Shown here: in pieces, positions 1-8,751 of the stretch
How the letters are laid out: every line of letters begins with the position of its first letter
Numbering within the stretch: position 1 is the first letter of the stretch
Assembly (NCBI GenBank): GCA_051155735.1
Contig: DAXETX010000387.1
Coordinates: forward strand, 1-25,965
Direction of reading: 5' to 3'
Source of the DNA: JASJCP01 sp051155735
GTDB taxonomy: Bacteria; Cyanobacteriota; Cyanobacteriia; Cyanobacteriales; Xenococcaceae
DNA: 25,965 nucleotides
Position numbers and translations under genes: made by a program
Notes under the pieces: generated by a model
The model's database searches: none
What the model was told of the DNA's origin: nothing
The model's input: only the letters and a program-made list of their open reading frames with translations

Positions 1-1
1 A

Positions 2-405
2 AATTTAGCTCTTAATTTATACCGAGATTCTGGTTTTTCTAATATGGCTCAAGCAAAACGTCTGTGCCAATTTAATTTGGATCTTCTTTTAGATCTTTTT
101 AGAATGAAATAGCCCTGAATCAATTAGTTTGGCATTATTTAGGCTATCGTTATGATCAAGCCAGTCAAACTTGGGATAATTCACAAGTAGCAGCAGATTG
201 GCAAGAAGCTTATCCTGAACCGCCAGATTTTATCGTAAATCGTCCCCCCACAGTCAAATTAACTCGTTCTATTCCCAAGGAAAATAAACAATTACTCAAA
301 GAAAAGCTAGGATTTAAAGGCTACAAAATAGGCGAATTTACACCTAGACAGACTCGTCGCGCTACTATGGCTAATTGGCTCTTAAATTATCTAGTTAGTA
401 GTTGA
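2..405 (+). pseudogene. 3' end of a conserved gene with a one-base frameshift
   Basis: The gene enters from the left edge. Frame 2 reads through to TAG at 110-112 and includes KRLCQFNLDLLLDLFRM. From position 106 the reading continues in frame 1 as EIALNQLVWHYLGYRYDQ and runs to TGA at 403-405, with WQEAYPEPPDFIVNRPP and later LLKEKLGFKGYKIGEFTPRQ. Both halves look like genuine protein. They join smoothly if one G is restored after 106 (ATG-GAA instead of ATGAA), so the simplest reading is a single-base deletion. The distal half has no good start codon. I do not recognise the family; the style is that of a conserved cyanobacterial hypothetical protein. It could be a true pseudogene or a sequencing error. 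Confidence 0.55.
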
Positions 406-411
406 CCATTG

Positions 412-484
412 GTGACAAGTTAAGAAAAAATGACTTAAAAACTAAAAACTAGTTGACAAACAACACAAGCCCTTAACTTATCAC
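412..484. repeat. Long-armed inverted repeat between convergent genes
   Basis: The arms GTGACAAGTTAAG (412-424) and CTTAACTTATCAC (472-484) are complementary at 12 of 13 positions, around a 47-nt AT-rich spacer. They lie between the end of the frameshifted gene and the end of the reverse-strand ferredoxin. There is no T-run beside either arm, so this is not a classic terminator. It could still form a cruciform or a transcript-end structure. Confidence 0.4.
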
Positions 485-504
485 GATTAGTAATTGACTT
501 TTGC

Positions 505-837
505 CTATTGGTACTCAATGTTATTATCTCCTTGTCCCCAAAAGCCGTCATATTTAATTACTTCGATATCTCCCAAAACTTGAGTTTGACAGGCTAAACG
601 ACGGTTTTTAGTAGGAGAATGAGGCGGAAGAGATCGCCTTGCGCGATCTTTCCAGTTAGGGGAAGAAACTTCCCCGCTAATTTCCACAGCACAAGTGCCA
701 CAACTACCAAGACCCCGACAGTTAATATATTTAGCCTTGCCGTTATACAAATTTAGTTGATTTTTGAGTAGTACCTGACGCAGATTTGCTCCCACGGCAC
801 AAGCAACAGTCTTTCCCTGAAATTTGACTTTTGGCAT
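505..837 (-). CDS. [2Fe-2S] ferredoxin-like protein
   Basis: This is a 110-residue protein of the plant/adrenodoxin ferredoxin fold, expected to be a soluble one-electron carrier. The cluster cysteines are visible as C-x5-C-x2-C in INCRGLGSCGTC and, 33 residues later, the cysteine of RLACQTQV. The spacing differs from photosynthetic PetF (C-x4-C-x2-C-x29-C), so this is one of the minor cyanobacterial ferredoxins and probably not the main photosystem I acceptor. The start is the ATG at 837 with AAGG about 12 nt upstream. It stands alone and is divergent from cimA across about 126 bp that must hold both promoters. The electron-transfer partner cannot be told from the sequence. Confidence 0.85.
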   Translation of the reverse strand: MPKVKFQGKTVACAVGANLRQVLLKNQLNLYNGKAKYINCRGLGSCGTCAVEISGEVSSPNWKDRARRSLPPHSPTKNRRLACQTQVLGDIEVIKYDGFWGQGDNNIEYQ

Positions 838-963
838 GGTTAATTATTACCTTAGTCACTGATAATTGATTATTGTTGCATAATTTAACATTCCTTAACG
901 GTTTAGTTACGCCTGTGTTGTTGATAGCTACGATCCGTTATTAATTGAAGGTAGTTGTTACTA

Positions 964-2577
964 ATGATTCAATCTATGAAAATCTGGCTTTACGACACTA
1001 CCTTAAGAGATGGTTCTCAAGCACCAGGAATTACTTTATCTTTAGAAGATAAACTGAGAATTGCTCGGCAATTAGATGCAATGGGAATTCCATTTATCGA
1101 AGGAGGATGGCCAGGCGCAAACCCCAAAGATGTCCAATTTTTTTGGCAATTACAAGAACAGCCGTTAAACCAAGCTGAAATAGTTGCTTTTTGTTCGACT
1201 CGTCGCCCGCAGCAGCTAGCAGCAGCAGACCCAATGTTAAAGGGGATTTTAGCAGCAGGAACTCGCTGGGTAACAATTTTTGGTAAATCGTGGGATTTAC
1301 ACGTTACAGAAGGTCTTAAAACCAGCTTAGAAGAAAATCTTCAGATGATTCGTGACTCGATTGAGTATTTACGCAGTCAAGGCAGAAAGATAATTTATGA
1401 TGCGGAACACTGGTTTGATGGCTATAAAAATAATCCTGATTATGCCTTAACTACTCTCAAAACTGCGATCGCAGCAGGAGCAGAATGGTTAGTTCTCTGC
1501 GATACCAATGGTGGGACGCTACCCCACGAAATTAGCCAGATTGTTACAGAAATTTATCAGACAATCCGCCACTGTCCACCTCTGGGCATTCATACCCACA
1601 ACGACTCAGGAACAGCCGTCGCTAATGCGATCGCAGCAGTACAAGTCGGAGCGACGATGGTTCAAGGTACAATTAACGGTTATGGCGAAAGATGTGGCAA
1701 TGCGGATTTGTGTACTCTCATTCCTAATCTGCAATTGAAACTCGGTTATGATTGTCTCCCACCAGAAAAGCTGACTCAATTAACTCAAACTAGCCGAATT
1801 GTGAGTGAAACCGTTAACTTGCTGCCAGAGGCAAACGCTCCTTTTGTCGGACGTTCCGCTTTTGCCCACAAAGCAGGCATTCATGTGGCAGCCGTTGCCA
1901 AAAATCCTCTGACCTACGAACACATTACCCCAGAAGCAGTAGGCAATCAAAGACGCATCATCATTTCCGAACAGTCAGGAATGAGTAATGTATTATACTA
2001 TGGGGAAAAGTTTGGCATTAAACTAGACAAAAACTCCCCTCAATGTCGGCAAATCTTAGCTCGACTCAAAACCTTAGAAAATCAGGGCTATCAATTTGAA
2101 GCAGCCGAAGCCAGCTTTGAACTGCTGATGCGTTCGTATCTAGAACGACGTGAGGCGATGTTTGAATTACAAGGGTTTCAAGTTCACTGCAATATTAATC
2201 AACAAGAAACTAGTTCTCAAAGTAAAGCTGTCGCTACAATAAAAGCAAAAGTCGAGCAACACCACTTACTAGAAGTAGCGGAGGGAAATGGACCAGTTTC
2301 CGCTTTAGATAAAGCTTTGCGTAAAGCCTTAGTCAAGTTTTATCCTAAAATTGCTCAGTTTTATCTTACTGACTATAAAGTGAGAATCTTAGAGGGCAAA
2401 TTGGGAACTGATGCGACCACCAGAGTCCTTGTAGAATCTAGTAATGGTCAAAAAAGCTGGACAACCATAGGAGTATCGAGCAATATTTTAGATGCTTCCT
2501 ATCAAGCAGTAGTAGAAGGTATAGAATATGGTTTACTACTAGAAGCCTTTGCCAAGAATCAAGTAACTCAACACTAG
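964..2577 (+). CDS. cimA: (R)-citramalate synthase (CimA)
   Basis: Predicted to condense pyruvate with acetyl-CoA to give citramalate, the first step of the threonine-independent route to 2-oxobutyrate and isoleucine. The HMGL-like TIM barrel starts at once with LYDTTLRDG (catalytic Arg-Asp). The metal-binding HTH follows at residues 210-212 within GIHTHNDSG, then NGYGERCGNADL, and a C-terminal regulatory LeuA-type dimer domain occupies about residues 400-530. The 537-residue length and the motif IPFIEGGWPGANPKD fit CimA better than 2-isopropylmalate synthase, although older annotations often call such genes leuA. I chose the ATG at 964. GAAGG lies 12 nt upstream, and a later ATG at 976 (MKIWLYD) is equally plausible. 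It leads an operon, with the next gene 16 nt downstream. Confidence 0.9.
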   Translation: MIQSMKIWLYDTTLRDGSQAPGITLSLEDKLRIARQLDAMGIPFIEGGWPGANPKDVQFFWQLQEQPLNQAEIVAFCSTRRPQQLAAADPMLKGILAAGTRWVTIFGKSWDLHVTEGLKTSLEENLQMIRDSIEYLRSQGRKIIYDAEHWFDGYKNNPDYALTTLKTAIAAGAEWLVLCDTNGGTLPHEISQIVTEIYQTIRHCPPLGIHTHNDSGTAVANAIAAVQVGATMVQGTINGYGERCGNADLCTLIPNLQLKLGYDCLPPEKLTQLTQTSRIVSETVNLLPEANAPFVGRSAFAHKAGIHVAAVAKNPLTYEHITPEAVGNQRRIIISEQSGMSNVLYYGEKFGIKLDKNSPQCRQILARLKTLENQGYQFEAAEASFELLMRSYLERREAMFELQGFQVHCNINQQETSSQSKAVATIKAKVEQHHLLEVAEGNGPVSALDKALRKALVKFYPKIAQFYLTDYKVRILEGKLGTDATTRVLVESSNGQKSWTTIGVSSNILDASYQAVVEGIEYGLLLEAFAKNQVTQH

Positions 2578-2593
2578 ATAAATAGTTTAATCC

Positions 2594-4264
2594 ATGACAG
2601 CTCTTCCTAAAACGACCAAACATCGGCTACAAAAAATTCCTCAAGATTCTAGTGTCTGGGAAGGCGATCGCCGAACTCTCGGTCAAATGGCATCACAGTT
2701 TGATGCTGATGTTAGTGCTGATGGGGAATGCATCATCTGGGTAGATGGTTCAGAAGGTTCGGTGCGAGCGATGGATATTGTCACTGCTGATAGTGGTTTA
2801 GAAGTGGTAGCCAGAACTTTATTAAGAGCGATGGAATCGCCTCATCCCCCTGCTTCCCCCACTCGTCCGCAAAAAATTGTGGTTAGAGACCGTGAAATTC
2901 AATTTTTTTTACGGGGAGTTTTGCAAGAACTCAATATCGATATTGAGTATGCTCGCACATTGCCTCTGATCGACCAATTATTTCAGAGTTTTCAACAAAT
3001 TGGTAATAGCCGCCCTCCAGCCTTACCACCCGAATATGAGAACCAATTACAAGAGATTGCTTACCAAATCTGGCAACAAGAACCTTGGGATTTATTAGCT
3101 GATAGTGATATTCTCAGCCTCAAAATAAATCGTTTAACCAACGAGACTATTTATGTCTGTGTGATGGGTATGATGTCGGCAGAATACGGATTACTGCTGT
3201 ATCGTTCTTTAGCTTCACTCAAAGAATTTCGTAAAGTTGCTTTAAAAGAGACGGCAATTGAAGAGTTAGAAAAAGCTTTTCTGGCACAAGATTGTTGGTT
3301 TTTAAATTATGAAGCAGCCGATTCTGAAGTACTGGATGAATCAGAACTAGCTGAACTAGATCGAGACTTAACTTCAAGAACTTTAGCGACCAATGTGGCG
3401 GAAGATTGGGACTCTGAAGCGGAGCTAGAAATTATCCCTTTTTATGGCAGCTTACATCCTTTTGAGGGCATGAGACCTTTTCTCGATGCCGAAGAAGCAC
3501 AAATAGTTTACGTGGCTCTAAAAGCAGTATTACGATTTTGCGATCAATATCAAGCAGAATTAGAGCAAGATATTATTCCCGCAATTACTAAGTCCTATAA
3601 AATTCCGCTGCTTTCCCCGATTCAAAAAACGAAGTCGGTATCAATTCAAGTTGCTACTCTACCCGAATTGACCACAGAATTATTAAGTATTGACAGCGAT
3701 CCCGATTCAGATGAAGCGATAGACTTAATGATTGAAGAAGACTTAGTGCCAGAGGGTTCTATAGTCACTTTAGGCAGTATTTCTTGGGATTTAGTCCAAA
3801 GTCTCAAAAATCAACCTCGTACCTATTATCAAGCTTTAGAGATTAACCACAAAATCAAGAACTTACCAGCAATCTTAATTCAAACCTCCCGCCCCAAAGC
3901 CAAAAATTTAATTGATGCGATTAAAGAATTAGGAGGCTTAAAGACCGTCTGCTTTAACCCAGGTAATGACCCTCTCAGCGGTAATATTTACGATTTAGGG
4001 ATGCTGCAAACAGGAGATGGTAATTTACATATTTTTGCTGAATATTCCCGTAATGTTTCAGGTCACGCCAAAGCCTTAGAAAAATGGGATCAAAGTTGTA
4101 AAAAAACTCAAGGCTATTGCAGTCTCATTATTACTATGGGAGTTACTGGCGCAAGTCGCGGTAAACCTCAACCGAAAGATATGTTAGCGGTTTTTGAAGC
4201 TAGAGCGATCGCTGGCTCGGAATTAGGCATGGGTGTTTTACAATTAATGCCTAGTTATGAATAA
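2594..4264 (+). CDS. Conserved cyanobacterial protein of unknown function
   Basis: A 556-residue soluble protein with no signal peptide or membrane segment. It has three visible parts. Residues 1-140 are a globular domain containing DREIQFFLRGVLQELNIDIEY. Residues about 150-340 are rich in Asp and Glu, with a Tyr/Leu-rich segment (VCVMGMMSAEYGLLLYRSL). Residues about 395-550 form a second domain (SIVTLGSISWDLVQSLKNQP ... TMGVTGASRGKPQPKDMLAVFEARAIAGSELGMGVL). I cannot assign a function or name a Pfam family with confidence. It sits between cimA (16-nt gap) and an LpxB-like glycosyltransferase (21-nt gap), so it is probably cotranscribed with both, but that does not establish a shared pathway. 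Confidence 0.8.
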   Translation: MTALPKTTKHRLQKIPQDSSVWEGDRRTLGQMASQFDADVSADGECIIWVDGSEGSVRAMDIVTADSGLEVVARTLLRAMESPHPPASPTRPQKIVVRDREIQFFLRGVLQELNIDIEYARTLPLIDQLFQSFQQIGNSRPPALPPEYENQLQEIAYQIWQQEPWDLLADSDILSLKINRLTNETIYVCVMGMMSAEYGLLLYRSLASLKEFRKVALKETAIEELEKAFLAQDCWFLNYEAADSEVLDESELAELDRDLTSRTLATNVAEDWDSEAELEIIPFYGSLHPFEGMRPFLDAEEAQIVYVALKAVLRFCDQYQAELEQDIIPAITKSYKIPLLSPIQKTKSVSIQVATLPELTTELLSIDSDPDSDEAIDLMIEEDLVPEGSIVTLGSISWDLVQSLKNQPRTYYQALEINHKIKNLPAILIQTSRPKAKNLIDAIKELGGLKTVCFNPGNDPLSGNIYDLGMLQTGDGNLHIFAEYSRNVSGHAKALEKWDQSCKKTQGYCSLIITMGVTGASRGKPQPKDMLAVFEARAIAGSELGMGVLQLMPSYE

Positions 4265-4285
4265 TAATCGGTGATTATTTAGCTA

Positions 4286-5563
4286 ATGATTCAGCCTGTC
4301 GATCTGGTGATTCTTTCTAATGCTGTAGGCGAAGTCGTTACTTGGGTACGCCCTGTAGTTAAAAGTTTACGTCAAGAATTAGGAACAGACTCCGCTCAAG
4401 TTAGAATCTCTTTGGTTTTAGCTCCTTGTCCTCACAGTACAGGTCGAGAAATGGCGATCGCCCAAAGTTATCCCGAAATCGACCGCATCCAAAAAGCAGC
4501 AGATTTTTGGTCTTTTTTATTATGGGGCAAAACAGCAGAAAATTGGCAATGGCGTCAGCAAGGCATCGTCGTCTTTCTCGGAGGAGATCAATTTTATACT
4601 CTGATTATTGGCAAGAGATTAGGTTATAAAACTCTAGTTTATGCTGAATGGTCAGCCCGTTGGTATCGTCATTTAGATGCTTTTGCCGTCATGAATTCAG
4701 CGGTGATGGCTCAAGTTCCTCCCGCCTATCAGCATAAGTTTACTGTGGTGGGCGATCTGATTGCGGATGTAGTTTTAGAAGTGCCGACTTCACCTCAATC
4801 TCTAGCACCATTAGACACTAATGCGCCTCTTGTCGGACTCTTACCAGGCTCGAAACCAGCCAAACTCATGCAGGGTGTTCCTTTATGCCTGGCGATCGCC
4901 GATGTCATACATCAGCTTAATCCTCAAGTCCAGTTGATGATTCCCGTTGCTCCCACTTTAGATTTATCTACCCTAGCGCAATATGCCGATCCTAAATTTA
5001 ATCCTTTGACCGCTACTTTTGAGCAGGTTAGTGGCAAATTAAGCAACTTAGACCATCAATTTTATCTCTTAACCGCTCAAGGCACTAAAATTCTTCTGAT
5101 TACTGAGTTTCCTGCTTACCAGTTTCTCGTACAGTGTCAGCTATGCATTACCACAGTAGGGGCAAATACCGCGGAATTAGGAGCTTTAGGCATTCCCGCG
5201 ATCGTTTTGTTACCCACGCAACAACTAGATGCCATGCGTTCTTGGGATGGTATTCCTGGTATCTTAGCTAACTTACCCTTGGTAGGAAAGAATTTTGCCT
5301 ATTTAATTAATTGGTTAATTTTGAGACAGAAAAGATTATTTGCCTGGCCCAATATTTGGGCAAAATCAGAAATTATGCCCGAAATTGTCGGAAACATAGT
5401 TCCTGAAAAAATTGCCAAAATGACTTTAGATTATTTAGCCAACCCGAACAAACTTCAGCAAATGCGCCATCTTTTAAGTCAAAATCGTGGTGCGACTGGA
5501 GCGACAAAACAAATAACTCAAATTATTCAGCAAATCATTAAACAAGAATCAACAATACTTTAA
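4286..5563 (+). CDS. LpxB-like (lipid-A-disaccharide synthase-related) glycosyltransferase
   Basis: A 425-residue GT-B-fold protein resembling the lipid-A-disaccharide synthase family. The N-terminal Rossmann half begins VDLVILSNAVGEVVTWVRPV and includes VVFLGGDQFY. The C-terminal nucleotide-sugar half has VGLLPGSKPAKL and the family hallmark TTVGANTAELGALGIPAIVLLPTQ. It differs from canonical LpxB in the N-terminal acceptor region and lacks the usual GEASGD-type start, so I read it as a cyanobacterial paralogue whose acceptor is unknown. A peripheral membrane role in a cell-surface glycolipid or polysaccharide is an inference from the family. It is the third gene of the cimA operon. A weak hairpin (5565-5578) follows the stop. 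Confidence 0.75.
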   Translation: MIQPVDLVILSNAVGEVVTWVRPVVKSLRQELGTDSAQVRISLVLAPCPHSTGREMAIAQSYPEIDRIQKAADFWSFLLWGKTAENWQWRQQGIVVFLGGDQFYTLIIGKRLGYKTLVYAEWSARWYRHLDAFAVMNSAVMAQVPPAYQHKFTVVGDLIADVVLEVPTSPQSLAPLDTNAPLVGLLPGSKPAKLMQGVPLCLAIADVIHQLNPQVQLMIPVAPTLDLSTLAQYADPKFNPLTATFEQVSGKLSNLDHQFYLLTAQGTKILLITEFPAYQFLVQCQLCITTVGANTAELGALGIPAIVLLPTQQLDAMRSWDGIPGILANLPLVGKNFAYLINWLILRQKRLFAWPNIWAKSEIMPEIVGNIVPEKIAKMTLDYLANPNKLQQMRHLLSQNRGATGATKQITQIIQQIIKQESTIL

Positions 5564-5871
5564 AGTTATAGTAATAACCAAAATAAAATAATCCGATATA
5601 CTATTGACAGGTAGGAAAAATAGCAGCATTTTGTGGCGATTTCTTGCCTTGGCTTAATCTAAAAGGCTGGTTTATTTAACGATAAATAGGCGCAGATCAA
5701 AACCTTTAATTAATAATCACCAATTCAATCAATAAGTTAAATTTAGCGATGAGCGCGAGAAACCCTCGCCCCATACCAATTATACTGTTTAATCTGCCTC
5801 AAATTGCTTTCCCTTGCGGTCAGTTTAAACAATGACATATTCTATAAATATATAGTTAAAAACTAGAAATA
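5564..5871. other. 308-bp intergenic region, no gene seen
   Basis: I see no convincing open reading frame. It contains a weak stem (GTTAT/ATAAC at 5565-5578) after the glycosyltransferase stop, a small hairpin with GCGAG/CTCGC arms and an AAACC loop (5755-5769), and an AT-rich stretch (about 5838-5865) that probably holds the -10 element of the next gene. A TTGACA-like hexamer near 5603 has no good partner. GAGAAACCCT and GCGGTCA occur here and again near 22640-22692. Confidence 0.5.
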
Positions 5872-6957
5872 ATGAACCCCATAAACTCAATATTAAAAAT
5901 TTGTTTAGGAGCAGGGCTATTTTTATCTTGCTTTGGTATCTGGAATAATCGTGCATCTGCTGTATCTTTAGCATCTTATTCTGCTAATTCTGCCCTAGAG
6001 AATCTCCTAACTACAGATTTTGAGTTAACGAAGTCAGAGTCAGCGGTGTCTTTTCAAGGCAGAGTATCGATGACAGAAACACTTTTTTTCTCTTTGAAAG
6101 AAGATGCATCATCTATTTGGGAAGAGTTAATTATAGGTGATTTGCTGGGTAACTTGTCACTAGCCGAAGCGATTAAATTTCAAATAACCATCTCTCCAGA
6201 AGAGCGACCCAACTTATTAGAATCATTAGTTGCCTCTTTAGAGCAATTAGAATTTAACCAAGAACAAGCTAGTAACAGTGAAACCACAGGCAAAATTTTA
6301 GCGCAAACGACTTACAGCGATATTTATCAAAATATTTACGATTTCGACACAGAATTAAGGGATAATTTTCTGGAGACTCCAACTAATAATTTACCCCAAC
6401 TTCGAGAAAATCACCAAAATGTCGGTTTTTTTCGGCAAAACATTCAATTACCAAATACCCAGGTAGCTGCTAGTTCTAATAGTAACTATCTAAACAATAT
6501 TCAAGGAATTTCTAACCGTATTTCGACCAATGGTTTCTCAGTAGCAGCGAGTAGTTCTTATTCCGTCGGAAGCACTAACCCTGCAACCCCAAATTTTTCC
6601 CGTGATAACATTTTAGATCTTGGCGATCGCCTCAAAAGCTTATCAACTCAAACTGGAATCTCTAATAACTCAGGGTTGACATCAAGAGAAATAGAAATTG
6701 AAAAGATTAATTTAAAAAGTGTTAAACGCCCCTCTATAGAAAAAACGCCAGAGCAAATAGCATTAGAGGAACGAATTGAACAAGAGCGGGAAAAACTTGA
6801 AAAAAGAATGCAAAAACTCAGAGAAAAATTAGCCAGAGAAAGAGAAAAAAGAAAACAACAAAGAATTCGCGAAAGAGAAAAAGAGGCGAGAGAACGAGAA
6901 AGAAAGTTAGAACAAATGGCAAGAACTCAAAATAAATTACGTAATAGATATAGATAG
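5872..6957 (+). CDS. Exported protein with long charged C-terminal helix
   Basis: I do not recognise this 361-residue protein. A signal peptide is clear: a hydrophobic core at residues 8-23, then ASA at 28-30 as the likely cleavage site. Residues about 40-130 have mixed helical character. Residues about 150-290 are rich in Asn, Ser, Gln and Thr and probably disordered. The last 70 residues are almost entirely Glu, Arg, Lys, Gln and Leu (for example EREKRKQQRIREREKEARER), which predicts a coiled coil or a single stable alpha-helix of about 10 nm. It would be periplasmic or surface-located. The tail could bind peptidoglycan, nucleic acid or another protein, but nothing in the sequence decides. 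It is monocistronic, convergent with the pentapeptide-repeat gene. Confidence 0.75.
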   Translation: MNPINSILKICLGAGLFLSCFGIWNNRASAVSLASYSANSALENLLTTDFELTKSESAVSFQGRVSMTETLFFSLKEDASSIWEELIIGDLLGNLSLAEAIKFQITISPEERPNLLESLVASLEQLEFNQEQASNSETTGKILAQTTYSDIYQNIYDFDTELRDNFLETPTNNLPQLRENHQNVGFFRQNIQLPNTQVAASSNSNYLNNIQGISNRISTNGFSVAASSSYSVGSTNPATPNFSRDNILDLGDRLKSLSTQTGISNNSGLTSREIEIEKINLKSVKRPSIEKTPEQIALEERIEQEREKLEKRMQKLREKLAREREKRKQQRIREREKEARERERKLEQMARTQNKLRNRYR

Positions 6958-6986
6958 AATAATTCTCAATATACAGAGAAGGCACA

Positions 6987-7012
6987 TAACCGTAACTTGT
7001 AGGTCACGGTTA
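6987..7012. terminator. Hairpin between convergent genes
   Basis: TAACCGT (6987-6993) and ACGGTTA (7006-7012) pair perfectly over 7 bp around a 12-nt loop. The hairpin lies in the 60-bp gap between two convergent genes, so a bidirectional terminator is likely. The flanks are AT-rich but lack a long T-run. Confidence 0.4.
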
Positions 7013-7017
7013 AAGAA

Positions 7018-7980
7018 TTAAGGATGTACACTACCATCGGGCATAATAGTACCTTTGAGATTAATGCCACTTAAAATACTGTTTTTGAGATTAGCACCTC
7101 TTAAATCCGCCCCTCTAAGATAGACGTCAATTAGACTGGAATTTTGTAAATTAACCTGTCTGAGATCGGTTTTATACAATAAGGCAAATCTTAAGTTGGC
7201 TTTGGTTAGATTAACTTTTGCTAAAATTGCGCCACTCAAATTTGCCGAACCGAGATCGACTCGACTAGGTTGATTAAATCCTGGTAGATTTAATTCCGAT
7301 ATCGTAGCCAAACTACTGCTGACATCTTTCAAAATTGCTCCTGTTAGGCTAGCAGCCCGCAAGTTAGCATTACGAAAATTAGCCCCTTTGAGGGTTGCTT
7401 GACTCAGATCGGCTTTCCGCAAATTACTTTCACTTAAATCAGCTTTATTAAGATTAACTTGAGTCAAATCCGCATCACTAAGGTCAGCTTCGGTCAAATC
7501 AGCACGACTCAGATTCGCATCACTTAAATCTATCCCACTGAGATTAGCACCACTAAGATCGGCACGGCTAAAATTAGCACCAGTTAAATCAGCACCACTA
7601 AGATTAGCACCACTAAGATTGGCATCACTAAGATCGACGTTAGTTAGAATAGCTTGATTGAGATTAGCTTCACTTAAATCAACTCTTACCAGACTAGCTC
7701 GATCAAAGTTTACCCAACTTAGGTCAGCTTTGCTCAAATCCGCAGCTTTTAAATTTGCCTCGATCAATTTTGCGCCAATTAATCTAGCATGAACCAAATC
7801 AGAACGGCTGAGGTTAGCTCTGGTTAAGTTTGTCCCGCTAAGATTAGTCCAATCAAGTTCGGTACGACTTAAATCAATTTCTTCTAAGTCTGCTTGAATA
7901 ATCTCCGCTTGACTAAGATTGACGCGACTAAAATCTCTTCGTCCAGTTTTATAGAGCCATAGCAGTTCTTCACCATTCAT
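7018..7980 (-). CDS. Pentapeptide-repeat protein
   Basis: A 320-residue protein made almost wholly of A(D/N)Lxx pentapeptides, such as ADLSGANLSGIDLSDANLS. About 50 repeats run from residue 16 to near the C-terminus, with one short break at residues about 215-235 (SSSLATISELNLPGFNQPS). The family folds as a right-handed quadrilateral beta-helix. There is no signal peptide or extra domain, so it is probably cytoplasmic. Such proteins are abundant in cyanobacteria and mostly of unknown role. A few elsewhere mimic DNA and protect gyrase, but nothing here points to that. The C-terminus GTIMPDGSVHP is typical of cyanobacterial members. The start is the ATG at 7980, and it appears monocistronic. 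Confidence 0.92.
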   Translation of the reverse strand: MNGEELLWLYKTGRRDFSRVNLSQAEIIQADLEEIDLSRTELDWTNLSGTNLTRANLSRSDLVHARLIGAKLIEANLKAADLSKADLSWVNFDRASLVRVDLSEANLNQAILTNVDLSDANLSGANLSGADLTGANFSRADLSGANLSGIDLSDANLSRADLTEADLSDADLTQVNLNKADLSESNLRKADLSQATLKGANFRNANLRAASLTGAILKDVSSSLATISELNLPGFNQPSRVDLGSANLSGAILAKVNLTKANLRFALLYKTDLRQVNLQNSSLIDVYLRGADLRGANLKNSILSGINLKGTIMPDGSVHP

Positions 7981-8106
7981 TTAATTTGGAATATATTAAA
8001 GGGACTCGATCGTTACACAACCTTTAGAGTTCCCGATTAAAACTATAAAGTAACTATTGAATTTGGGATTTGAGTTCAGCAAAATTTTCCCCGTTAAGAT
8101 TGCAAC

Positions 8107-8727
8107 TCAAGTTGTCTGCATCTCTTGCTTAGCTTCATTTTGCCAGCTTAAATAAGGTAACTTAGAGGCAGTAGTTTGGATCGCAGCTTTATTTTGAACT
8201 AGTTGACTACAGTAATCCCACGTACCTTGAATAAACATTTGTTGTGATGCGGGATTCATCTTGACCTCGGTTACTAAATCTCCGCAAACTACCCTCATTG
8301 TTTCTAAGTTAATTTCGAGCCTAATTGCCACATTTTCTTGGAGTAATTTTTGAATTTGTTGAACGATAGCTGCTGGTGCAGTCACGCAAGGAACACCAAT
8401 AGCGGTACAGTTACCTAAAAAGATTTCGGCAAAGCTTTCACCAATTATGCCTTGAATACCCCAACGAGATAGGGATTGGGGTGCGTGTTCGCGAGATGAC
8501 CCACAACCAAAGTTACCATTAACTACCAAGATATTGGCATTTTGATATTGAGGTAAGTCAAAAGGATGTTGATTGTCTGCTTGGGCGCGGTCATCAGCAA
8601 AAGCTTGTTTTCCTAACCCATCAAAGTTAACACAGCGTAAAAAACGCGCTGGAATAATTCGATCTGTATCGATATCGTTACCGATTACGGGGACTCCCTG
8701 ACCAATAATTTGTTTAATTTGACTCAT
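8107..8727 (-). CDS. leuD: 3-isopropylmalate dehydratase small subunit (LeuD)
   Basis: The small (swivel-domain) subunit of isopropylmalate isomerase, which acts with LeuC in leucine synthesis and also isomerises citramalate in the CimA route to isoleucine. Diagnostic segments are GNDIDTDRIIPARFLR near the start and NFGCGSSREHAPQ, followed by GESFAEIFLGNC. The length of 206 residues is normal. I start at the ATG at 8727 (MSQIKQII). A TTG five codons upstream would also be in frame but has no advantage. The partner leuC is not in this window. The gene lies downstream of ftsH3 on the same strand, but a strong terminator separates them, so it probably has its own promoter in the 8728-8751 region or depends on readthrough. 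Confidence 0.93.
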   Translation of the reverse strand: MSQIKQIIGQGVPVIGNDIDTDRIIPARFLRCVNFDGLGKQAFADDRAQADNQHPFDLPQYQNANILVVNGNFGCGSSREHAPQSLSRWGIQGIIGESFAEIFLGNCTAIGVPCVTAPAAIVQQIQKLLQENVAIRLEINLETMRVVCGDLVTEVKMNPASQQMFIQGTWDYCSQLVQNKAAIQTTASKLPYLSWQNEAKQEMQTT

Positions 8728-8751
8728 AAGTTCTAGTGACAAAAATCAAAA

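Noticed and set aside
100..112. Programmed -1 frameshift
   Set aside because: There is no X XXY YYZ slippery heptamer and no downstream pseudoknot. A one-base deletion is simpler.
955..963. TTG at 955 as the cimA start
   Set aside because: ATG codons at 964 and 976 follow directly, and family members begin close to KIWLYDTTLRDG.
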